Part shown: piece after piece, positions 23,031 to 33,000 of the stretch
Position numbering within the stretch: position 1 is the first letter of the stretch
Layout: each line of letters begins with the position of its first letter
NCBI GenBank assembly: GCA_029216955.1
Contig: JANAVB010010791.1
Location: forward strand, 7,534,538 to 7,598,537
Direction: 5' to 3'
Length of the DNA stretch: 64,000 bases
Source: Iris pallida
Taxonomy: Eukaryota; Streptophyta; Magnoliopsida; Asparagales; Iridaceae
Position numbers and translations under genes: made by a program
Notes under the pieces: generated by a model
Databases searched by the model: none
The model's input: only the letters and a program-made list of their open reading frames with translations
Told to the model about the DNA's origin: nothing

Positions 23031-23799
23031 GTTTTGCAGGCTGGCTGCTCATACGCGCATACAGGATGCGCCGGTGTGGGGACGCCACGTGGAGGTTGCT
23101 GATGGAGGCACACGGATGCTGCACCCTGATCGAAGGGGAGAACTTTTCATACTGCTGTTGTGAGCCGGCACGTAGCAGAGAGAAGATCTTTCCGTTGCTG
23201 AAATCTTGGACGAGTTGAGTCAAAAGACACGTGTCGTCGACTCATGGTTCGAAGATCTCGGATTTGGTGGAGAGGAGTGATCTGGTGAGCTGCGCCTTAG
23301 ATTGGGCGCAGGAGGAGGCTGCGGCTCATAACCTTTAGGAGTTACAAACCATTTGGGGCGCATGGCTTTTGAGGCGCATGCAGGCGACTTTCCTTCTGTC
23401 TTTCGGGATCAGAGAGCAGCCTGGGATGCATGGCTTTTGAGGCGCATGCTGATTTGGATGCATGGCCGTAGAGGCGCATGCGGTTGGTTGAGTGGCCACG
23501 TGACAGTAGCCGTCGAAATAAAGTCATAATGATGCTGACGTTGTCGACGCTTCGTTTTCTAAAAACTGTCAACTGTTCAGACTTTGGGAGGCGTGCTGCC
23601 AACTCTGTCAGTTCAGCATTTAATGTTGGTGACGTTCGACGGACAGCTGAGTGGGCGCGTCGGTTGGCGTTCCACTCGGTATGGAGATGTGTGGGGGCGT
23701 ACCCTCTGTAATGTGCCGAGTACTGTAGGGCGCGTCTGTGTGATGCGCCTGATGCCGAAGGGCGCGTCCGTGTGATGCGCTGTCTGGCTCTTCGAGTGC

Positions 23800-23921
23800 T
23801 ATAAATAGCCGTTTGGCTGAATTCGAGGCGTCCGGTTCATCCATTTAATGTAAATTCATTGCACGGAATTCGGAGGGCCATCCACTTGGCGCGTGGGTTT
23901 GATCTGCCCGGCCTATAAATA
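23800..23921 (+). promoter_or_regulatory. Pair of antisense TATA boxes in the inner 3' LTR
   Basis: TATAAATA occurs at 23800-23807 and 23914-23921 on the + strand, and both recur in the other LTR (37446-37453, 37560-37567). The second is also kept in the diverged solo LTR at 6658-6665. They could start transcripts towards the antisense gene. Confidence 0.45.
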
Positions 23922-24781
23922 GTGGTCATGGAGAGAAGATTTGCTTCTCATTCCCTTACGTACTTCCAACATGAACTTGATGCATTCTGTTGACAAAGTG
24001 CTCCCGAGGGTGAAGATGAGACGCTGTGTTGTCTTTGATGCACTTGAAGGTGACTGTTACATCCAAAAGACGGAGTCGAGGGCTTCCGAGGCAGGCGGAA
24101 GGTGCCTGTTGCATCCAAAGATAGGGATGCTCGGGCCTTGTCTCCGTTATTCCGGAAGAGCCGTAGATCGGAATGGCGGTGCTAGGCTCTATCTTCCTTC
24201 AAAGTGGGGTTTGCCCACTTTGGTTGTGTTGAAAGCTGCTCCTTTAGCCGCGGTTTCGATCACGGTCTTCCTTCGCCTTTGGAGGCTCTTTCGAAGCCTT
24301 CCCTGGCTACAGCATTTGCGGTGCTCTTCTCTTCCTTGGTTCCAGCCAGAGGGTTAAATGCTTTGCTTGACGAAGCACTTATCAGGTGAGCCTGGCTGGA
24401 AGAGCGGCACATAACTGGGCTGCTGAAGGGATGCACATAACTGAGCTGGATGCACATGACTGAGCTGCTGAAGATATGGTGGGATACGCCTGGTTGGAGG
24501 TGCATGATGTCTGCTGCGCCTGACTGATGGCGCATGGTGGCTGCTGCGCTTATCTGGAGGCGCGTGGTAGCCGCTGGCTGTAGACTTAGGATCTTTTCTT
24601 TGTAGAAATTCTCCTTTGTACAACCTTTTCTTAGACATGTAATAGACTTCTGTATATCAAAAAAAGTCTTCTTTCGAATGTCTATCTTTATTGATCTTGC
24701 TATGAAGTTCTTCGTCTGAGTTCTAGCGCATGTAGTGTCTGGCACATGGGCTTTCTGGTTGTGAAATTCCATGCTTCTATA

Positions 24782-24792
24782 AGACCCCCTTC
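24782..24792 (-). other. Polypurine tract of the inner element
   Basis: GAAGGGGGTCT on the - strand, abutting the 3' LTR, identical to that of the outer element. Confidence 0.85.
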
Positions 24793-25035
24793 AAAGTTTT
24801 CAAAACTTTTGAATAAGTTTTGGAATACTTTGAATAAGAAGCATGGAGGTCAGGGCGCATGATTTCTGGGCGCATGCCTGTTCGGGCGCATGCTCTTCTC
24901 AGTTAATGATGATGGTGCCTCGATAATCGAAAAGATTAATGATGATCTTTTGGTTTTATTTGCTGCTATCCTTGCACAGAACCCGAGGCGACGGCTGAGA
25001 TCACACGTCATCTGTTTACGCGTGCGACCAAGCCC

Positions 25036-25043
25036 TATAAATA
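25036..25043 (+). promoter_or_regulatory. TATA box of the inner antisense gene
   Basis: CCCTATAAATAGG on the + strand, 103 bases upstream of the ATG at 25139, conserved in position with 18992-18999 of the outer element. Confidence 0.7.
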
Positions 25044-25138
25044 GGTAAGAGTTGGAGAGAGAAAGGGTTCTTCTTCTCTGTGCCTCTGCTTCTTTAGAGT
25101 TTCTTCTTCAAAACCCTAACTTCTCCTTCCTCGAGAGA

Positions 25139-28100
25139 ATGGCTCCCAAGACTCCTCACGGTGCTGCCGGTAAGGGGAAGGAGAAAGCGAAGGAGTCCGC
25201 GGAAGTTGCGGCGGCTGTCGTTCCCCGTCGGCCTGTCGAAGTTCGGCCGGAGGTGGTTGGTAAGTCTCATTGTCCGTACGCCAACGCACATAGGCCTTGA
25301 GTCTTTAATGATGTGCCGCAGTCTTTGCCCGCCGACGCGCATGGGTTTAAACCCTGGTGATGCGCCGAGGCTATACTGCTGACGCGCATGGGTTCAAACC
25401 CTGATGATGCGCCGAGGCCATGCGCATGGGTTCAATCCCTGATGATGCGCCGCAGTTTTCTCCTTTAGACACATTGTGTGTTCTCTTCTGACTTTTTCTG
25501 ATCTTTTGCTAGTGTCGATGGCAATCCCGCTTTTGAGTAAAGTTTTCTTGGAGGCTGCCTTCAACCAAATGGGAGTAGAACATAACGAGGAAGTGATAAA
25601 CCCTGCTCAAGATGCTCTTATGCTGGATCAGCCTCCTGAGAGAATGACCCAAATTCGTGAACAGCAGTATTGATTTCTCAAACGGATGATGGAGCGTGGA
25701 GTCATTAAATCTTCCACATCTGATAAACTGACCTTCCTGAAGCCTGAGTTCCTGTTTGGAGACCGTCTCACTTCTACTGACTCGTCAGTGCTGAAGGTCA
25801 AGGAGGACTGGTCGCATACTGGTGTCCCGGTTTGTAGAAAGGTTTTATCCCGTCTTCAGGGTTGGGAGATCACCAAAGTTGGTCCCATCTATTTGGGTTT
25901 TGAGGCCAACGAGGATTTAAGGGACCTGGGCGAAGGTACCACCATTCTGCCTCAATGGGGATTCCGCTGGTTGCAAAGTATCCGGCCGTCCCATCTGGTG
26001 TACCGGAACAGGAATCAGTGCTACCTGGAACCGTACTTGCCGAGCCGCTTTGTGCGGCAATTTGGTTATGCTCAGATGATGTTGGATAACCCCAGTATTA
26101 CCCTGGGGTATGTTGGAAGTTTGTTGGATGGTGCACGAGCTTGGCATTACTATAATGCCGGATGTACCGGAGCTCGTTTTACGTTGCCCGTCCCCGATCC
26201 GTGGCCGCCCATTCTTTACTCGGCCGCCAAATTTTACTGCGTTATGGCTGTCCCGCCCTCCGGATATGACAGGAGACCAGTCTTATCGCAGGCACCCAGT
26301 TAGCAGCGACTGGGGATACGCCAGTGAAGGCCCGGCCGCATCGTCCGTCAGGGGTGGGTCAACGGAGTGCCCCCTCCGCATCACAAGCAGAACCCTCGGG
26401 CGATCGATCGAAACGATGTGCAGATACAGGGGCTGAATCTCCTGTGTCGAAGAAGCAGAAGAAGGCATCGTTACCGACGGTGTCATCGGATTCGACGTCC
26501 GAAGAGGTAAGGACATCCTACTAAATCTGATTTTGGTTCCGTCACTTACGAGGCCCCATCTTCTTTTGTAGGAGCCGCTAAAAAGAAAACCTCGTACCCC
26601 AAAGTCGGGTGGGAGTAGGCGAGAAGAGATGGCGAGCTCGTCTGGAGTGCATATCCCGCCGACAATGATATCTCTCATGGAGGAAGATCGGAGGATACTG
26701 TCATCGTGGAGGTTCCGGTATCCCCGGGTTATGTCAGGAGGGAACCTGAGGGTGCAGCAGCTTCCGAGGTGACGAAGGCCACAGCGGAGGCTTCACATAT
26801 CGAAGGTTTAGCAAGTGCGCAGCTTCCTGGTGATGAAGAGGAATGGAGTTCATCATCTTCCGATGGCATCGCTCCGGAGCTGCAGGAGTCTGTTGCGGGG
26901 GCAGCAGAAGCAGTGAGGATAGAGGAGAGGGTTGATTCCCCTCCTTGTCATGATAAAGGGAGGTCGGCTGAATCATTGCCAAATCCTTCCTTGGCTTCAA
27001 CCATGGACATAGAGATGGCTACCGACCAGGCGGTAGCGACAGACTTTGTCCCTGTAGAGGGACTTGAGAAGAATGAGACCCTTCTGCCGGTCTTGTCTCC
27101 TGGGGCTGGCCAGGAGATAAATGTTGATCTCCCCATTTTGCCGGGGGGGGTAGCTGATGCTGATAGAACGTCGGGGGTAGAAGAGGTGGCCGTTGACGTC
27201 GATGATTTCTCCGGGCTTGAGAAGGGTAAGGGTGTGGAACCCCCTGTTGCTCCTTCCACTTGGGGTACTATCACGACGCATGTGCCGGCTCCTTCTGTTC
27301 CTTCGGCTCCTCGGGCTAGCAGTCTGGCCCCTGTTGATGAAGAGCCTATTGCTGCCGAGGTTCAAACCTCTCAGATCGAGATTGGCGGATCTTCCTCCGG
27401 TCCGCAAACTGTAGTAGCTCCCCCAACTCCTGCTATGACGCCGCAGGTGCTGGCGGATGCCGACGAGTATGTGAAGTTTCTCGTCGAGGGAGTGTACAAA
27501 ATGCTGGAGAAAGGTGTATCTGTAGTGATGGATGCCAAGGAGAGCTTTGCGACAGCAAAAGCTTTGGCAATGCCTTATATCGAGCTGATCTGCGTTCACC
27601 AAGGCCATGACCATATGGCCAAAATTCTGGAGGTTTCGGTGATTGAGCTGGACGAGCGGCTCACGGAACTGCAGCGCATCCAACGAAATGACCTCTCTGT
27701 CTTGATAGATGCAGAGATAGGGAAGTTGATTGCTGAAATCGATGCTTCCCATCGAGCCGATGTGAGCAGTTGGGAGCGTGAAGTGGCTGGGACTGAGGCT
27801 GCGGCGGAGCAGTTGTCTCAATCTATGAAGAAGACGACGGAGAAGCGGGCTGCGGTGGATGCTAACATCGCAGAGGTTGATGCTCAGATGCGCCGTCTTG
27901 AAGACCAGCGGGCCCAACTTCAACTAGAAGCTGATCGTGTCCTGGCTGAACACGTGGCATTCAAGCAGGAGGAAGCGACTCTTACTCAGCGGACCCTTGC
28001 TTTGGCTCAGCAGCGACGACAGCTTGATGAGAAGTATGAGAGTAAAACTTCCGCTGAGGCTGTCGGATTAATGCGTCAAGAAGCCGAGCTCCGAGTCCAG

Positions 28101-28184
28101 GCGACTGTGGAAACTCGTACTGCCGACCTGAGACGTCGAGTCAGAGAGCTCTCATCCCACCCTGGAGAGGATCGGGGACTGTAG
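25139..28184 (+). pseudogene. Antisense gene (aORF) of the inner Tat element: plant-mobile-domain-like and coiled-coil protein
   Basis: Exon 1 25139-25259 (basic, Ala/Lys-rich), intron 25260-25512 (GTAAGT...TTGCTAG, phase 1), exon 2 25513-26506, intron 26507-26571 (GTAAGG...TTTTGTAG, 65 bp), exon 3 26572-28184. Exon 2 carries a PMD-like core ending in an RFVRQFGYAQ motif typical of this superfamily. Exon 3 is acidic and Pro/Ser-rich, then a coiled coil of about 230 residues. Defects: TGA at 25671-25673, a stop at 26301-26303 with a frame change, and another frame change near 26640. A polyadenylation-like AATAAAG follows at 28257. Host PMD proteins act in gene expression and transposon silencing; the element version has no known role. 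The copy looks recently dead. Confidence 0.7.
25260..25512 (+). repeat. Intron 1 of the inner antisense gene with GCGCATGGG repeats
   Basis: About four copies of a unit of roughly 40-60 bp lie between 25300 and 25460. Each has a GCGCATGGGTT part, a CAAACCCTGATG part and a GATGCGCCG part, so the unit is partly palindromic. The outer element has an analogous array in the same intron, built on CCGCAT. Confidence 0.7.
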
Positions 28185-28792
28185 TTTCTCTTCTTTTTAT
28201 GTGTTTTTGCAACTCTTGCTGGGGAAATAGCATATTTCTGTACTCCCTTTTTTAAAAAATAAAGAAATACACTATCTCTTTTTTTTGTGATGCGTTCATT
28301 TTTGATCTCATGAACTTGATGATTTATGTGGACCTATTATCTTTTGCGCACCTTGGTTTTTAGGTACAGATAATAAGTTTGAAGGAACCAACATGTTTGC
28401 TCAGAGGTAATGTGGACATGGCAATCATTAGGTTCAAATGATAGAATCTTCCTACTCAGAGGTATTTATGGACGTGGTAGAAATGATCCTGGGGGATACG
28501 CTGAACAACTCAGAGGTAATGTGGACGTGGAAGTTCTGCGATCAATGTACGACAACACAGGAGTTGTTTGTACGGGATGTTTACTCAGAGGTAATGTGGA
28601 CGTAGTAAACATGAAGGATAGCGTAAGCTCACGAAATGTAAGGTTCCGCTTTATAGGATGTAGAGAGACAACTCAGAGGTAATGTGGACGTGGTTATCTT
28701 TCTACGGAAGGATGCCACGGAACAGCTGGGTTCCGGAAGCGTTTGATTTTGTGAAAAGAGGTTGTTTGGGGAAATACATGTCTTGGAGGATG
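28185..28792. repeat. Spacer of the inner element with CAGAGGTAATGTGGACGTG repeats
   Basis: Between the stop of the antisense gene and the end of integrase, five copies of a CTCAGAGGTAAT(G)TGGACGTG-type motif occur at about 28403, 28456, 28510, 28587 and 28674, all on the + strand. The same motif with ATATGG instead of ATGTGG is repeated in the outer element's spacers. The start of the region has the polyadenylation signal of the antisense gene. Confidence 0.75.
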
Positions 28793-30046
28793 TCAAGAAT
28801 AGTACTTCTTTAGGAACTTGCCGTTGATGGGCATCATGAACAAGTCTCCATTGGGTTTGGCGAGGCGGTAAGCACCGTTTGAGTATACCGTCTCAATGAT
28901 GAAGGGTCCTTCCCATTTGGGCTCGAACTTCCCTGGTGTCTTATGAGTTAACACCATTGGCCTTCTGACTGCTAAAACCAGGTCGCCAACTTGGAAAGTT
29001 CTTTGCTTGACCTTCTTGTTGAAAGCCTGTGATATACGGGCTTGGTAAAGTTCGATGCGTTGTTGAGCTAGGAGACGCTTTTCGTCAAGTGCCTCCAGTT
29101 CCCGCAGACGACGACGTTGATTGTCTTCTTCTGTGAGTTTGTTTGTGATCGCTACTCGGAGTGAGGGGATCTGGATCTCGAGAGGCAGTACCGCTTCGCT
29201 CCCGTAGACCAGGGAGAATGGTGTGTTGCCTGTTGGGGTCCGTACCGTTGTGCGGTAGGCCCAAAGACATTCGCCGAGCTTTTCGTCCCGGTCGCGTTTG
29301 TTGGATGACACGACCTTTTTGAGCAGCCTGACGATAGTTTTGTTGAACGCCTCGGCCAATCCGTTTGCTGTCGGATTGTAGGCGGTTGAGGCCACATTTT
29401 GAATACGATTCTTGTCACAAAACCTGCTGAAAATGTGGCTGATGAACTGGGGACCATTGTCATGAATGATTCGCCTGGGTACTCCGAAACGGTAAATGAC
29501 ATGGTGTTTGATAAAGCTGACCACCCTGGAGCTTTTTACTTCCGCTAGTGGGACTGCTTCCGCCCATTTGGAGAAGTAATCGGTGATGGCCAGGATGAAA
29601 CGATGTCCTCTTGATGAAGGAGGGGTGATTGGTCCTACAATGTCCATGCCCCAGGCTTCGAATGTCCAGGAGGCGACTGTAGGATGTAGAGGTTCAGACG
29701 GTGTATGTATGAAGTCTGCATGAAGTTGGCATGCATGGCACTTCTTAGCATATTCCACTGCGTCGGCGGCCATGGTTGGCCAGTAGTAGCCCATACGTCG
29801 CAGTCGATCTTGCAACTTAGGACCTGGTTGGTGAGCTCCGCAAGTTCCGTCATGAGCTTCTCGAAGAGCTTCGGCCGCTTCTTCGTTAGACAGGCATCGA
29901 AGGAGAAGCCCGTCGAAGGAGCGTCGGTACAGCATTTTAGTGGCTGTATCGTAGTAGAATCGAAGAGAGCGTCTCCTGACTGAGACGGCTTCCTTCGGGT
30001 CTTCCGGAAGGATTTCGTAGACGACGAAGTCGATGAATGGGAACCT
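28793..30046 (-). CDS. Integrase of the inner Tat element
   Basis: The frame directly continues the upstream polyprotein after one TGA (30047-30049). In order: an N-terminal zinc-binding region (His pair near EAHDG and GAHQ, Cys pair CHAC), a catalytic core with WGMDIVGP (Asp), IIHDNGPQF (Asp) and NGLAEAFNK (Glu), a C-terminal part with AYRTT and GSEAVLPL, and an SH3-like end with WEGPFIIETV, finishing GKFLKKYYS. All three catalytic acidic residues are in place. It would insert the reverse-transcribed element into chromosomes. Its 3' end faces the 3' end of the antisense gene across a 0.6-kb repeat spacer. Confidence 0.88.
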   Translation of the reverse strand, partial: RFPFIDFVVYEILPEDPKEAVSVRRRSLRFYYDTATKMLYRRSFDGLLLRCLSNEEAAEALREAHDGTCGAHQPGPKLQDRLRRMGYYWPTMAADAVEYAKKCHACQLHADFIHTPSEPLHPTVASWTFEAWGMDIVGPITPPSSRGHRFILAITDYFSKWAEAVPLAEVKSSRVVSFIKHHVIYRFGVPRRIIHDNGPQFISHIFSRFCDKNRIQNVASTAYNPTANGLAEAFNKTIVRLLKKVVSSNKRDRDEKLGECLWAYRTTVRTPTGNTPFSLVYGSEAVLPLEIQIPSLRVAITNKLTEEDNQRRRLRELEALDEKRLLAQQRIELYQARISQAFNKKVKQRTFQVGDLVLAVRRPMVLTHKTPGKFEPKWEGPFIIETVYSNGAYRLAKPNGDLFMMPINGKFLKKYYS

Positions 30047-33000
30047 TCAGTCTCGGACATTAACATCGGTGTTTGTCGGCACGGCGTGAGCCATTTGCAA
30101 ACATAGGTTGTTTCTGGGACAAATCAAGTCTCGGCCAGTTACCGTGACATAGTGTTGAGTCCCAAGGGGCGCGGCCAATGAGGCTGCGAGGCCAGCCAGA
30201 GCGTCAGCCTCCAAATTTTGTAGACGGGGTACATTTTCGATGAAGAACCCAGTGAAGGTTGAAATGATGTTCAATGCAACTTCATGGTAAGGGATCAAAT
30301 CTTCATGGCGAACCTCGTATTGCCCCCGAATCTGGTTTACGACGAGTTTCGAATCGCCGTAGGCTTCCAGATGATCCACCCCCAGCTGTTGTGCTAGCTG
30401 GAGTCCCATGACGAGTGCGTTGTACTCAGCAACATTGTTGGAGCACGGCTTCGAAAGAGAGTATACGCGCTGGATGACCAGCTGATCGGGGGAGACCAAG
30501 ACTACCCCCACTCCTGCGATGATTTGGCCGTTGGGGCCCGTTCTTGAAGCGCCATCGAAGAACATCCGCCAAACGAGGCTTCCTTCAGTGACGTTTGATT
30601 CTTGGACTTCATCCGGGATGTCTTCATAAAGTTTTGAAGATTCTGGGATGGGGTGTGCAGCTAAAAAGTCAGCCAGAGCCTGACCCTTGACCGCCTTCTG
30701 CGGGACAAACACCATGTTGTATGGCGTTAGTAGGATCGCCCATGTAGCCAGCCGGGAGTTTAATGACCCTGGCTTCGTCATGAGAACTCTGAGTGGATTG
30801 ACTCGGGAGATGACGTGAATTGTCTGGCCCGAGACGTAATGACGAGTCTTCTGAATGGCAAACACCAAAGCCAAGCACTCATTTTCAACGGGATTGTACC
30901 GGTGTTCGGCCCCGATGAGTGTTCGACTGAGGTAGTAGATTGCTTGCTCGTAGCCTGCATCGCTGTTTTGAGCCAGTAAAGCGCCGAGGGAATGATCCAT
31001 GGCACGGACGTAGAGGAGGAATGGTTTGCCGGCGACAGGTGCCACTAGGACTGGCGGGCTTGTCAAGTAAGCCTTGATGTCGTCGAAAGCCTTTTGGCAC
31101 TCCTCTGTCCAGACGTAAGAGACTCCCTTCTTCATGAGCTGAGTAAAGGGTTGACATTTACCGGAGAGGTTTGCTATGAACCTCCGGATGTATGCCAGAC
31201 GTCCCTGTAAGCCCCGAAGTTCTCGAAGGTTCTTCGGAGGGTCCATGTTGAGGATGGCTTTAGTCTTCTCGGGATCGACATGAATGCCTTTTGCCGTGAT
31301 GACAAAGCCCAAGAATTTGCCGCTAGAAACCCCCAGGAAGGATTTAGCGGGGTTCATTTTGAGTTGATGTGCCCGCATGAGATCAAAGACCGTCCTCAGG
31401 TCCTGTAGGTGATCTTTTTTTAGGCGGCTCTTGACTGCGATGTCGTCAACATAACACTCAACTGTCTTGCGAAGATGTTGACGGAAGATGGTACTCATCG
31501 CTCGTTGGTATGTTGCACCGGCATTCTTCAAGCCGAAGGGCATTACTGTGTAGCAGAAAACACCTTTCGGAGTCCTGAATGACGTGTGTTTTGCGTCATC
31601 GGGGAACATCTTGATTTGATTGTAGCCTGAATACCCGTCCATGAAGGACATGCATTCAAAGCCACATGTGTTGTCGATCATTACATCGGTGATTGGGAGC
31701 GGGAATTCATCCTTCGGGCAAGCAGAGTTGAGATCCCTGAAGTCAATACAGACTCGTATCTTCCCGTTCTTCTTGGTGACAGGGACGACGTTGGCTACCC
31801 AGTCCGGGTGTTGTTCCTCACGGATGAAGCCACTGGTCAAGAGCTTGTCCACCTCCTGATCGATGGCATTCATGATGTCCGGGCGGAAGCGTCGCTGTTG
31901 TTGTTTGATAGGTTTGGCATCTGGTAAGATGTTCAACCTATGCATCGCGATCTGTGGATCGAGACCCGGCATGTCTTCGTAGCTCCAGGCGAAGACGTCA
32001 ATATACTCTTTAGCCAGTTGGACTAAAGATTCTCGGTCTTCTCCTTCCAAGCTTTTGCCGATAAAGATGGGTTTAGAAGAATACCCATCCCCGAGGTCGA
32101 TCTGCTCGACTTCGTCTTCGGTGGGAGGTTCTCGTAACTCAAAACGAGACTCCCATTGTTCTCCTAGGCGTTGAGCCCAGGGTTCCTCTTCGAAGGGTTC
32201 CGGCGGTTGGTCTTCGCCTTCATCTTTCTGAGGTTGCGCCGATGTCATGTTAGCTGACAGCACTTTCCTGAAGACTGATCCGATGCTGGTATCGGAATCC
32301 CACGTCGATGCTTCAGACGAGTGGGAATGTTCTATGTCTTCTGCGTCTGAACTCTCTGGAGTTGATGGCGGCGTGACATAGCCTAACCCCCGTCGAGTCC
32401 GATTATAGTAATCCTGTAGCTTTCCATTGGGCATCGAAAGCCGGACAGGGAGATGCCGACCCTTGTCGTTGTTTAGGCCTTTATTGCTTTTCAGGTCGTA
32501 GCCCATCTTTTGGATGATGCGCTTTGCCGTATCCGTGTACCGATAGACTTGTACTCTGCCGGTATCAGGTTCGGGCTCGATTGACTTTAGAATGATGCTT
32601 AGGGAAGACCCCAGATCGATCTGAATCCTGCTCACCTTTACCGAACCGATGTACCCTGTGTAATACAACGGTCGGTTATGTCGGTGATGCTTGAGCAGCA
32701 TGTCTTGTTGGGTGAAAGTTATGTTTGGGATAACTTCATCCGCACAATGACAGTGTGCACAAGTAGTTGGGAGGTCTTCAGGCTGCTTGATTTGACTGAG
32801 AAAGGATTCGGCATCCTTTAGAGCTTCGCAGAGAGCTTCTCGGGAGTCCTTGGAGAGACGCAGGAGCTCGAACAAAGACAAGCGTACAGGAGTACTGGCC
32901 AGTTGTGCCAGAATGTCAAAATTGTGGGGCTTGGCTAGCCCCGAAGCATTTTCTTTCCGCAGAGGTCTGTCGAAACGGGCTTCCACTTGCTTTTGTTTAT

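Larger units (their letters stand above)
22707..24781 (-). repeat. 3' LTR of the inner element
   Basis: 2075 bp. It starts TGTTTGCC and ends TTCTATA (the other copy ends TTCTACA), so the terminal CA has mutated to TA. It contains many GCGCAT/ATGCGC motifs, a sense TATA box (23023-23030, - strand) and two antisense TATA boxes (23800-23807 and 23914-23921, + strand). Confidence 0.92.
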
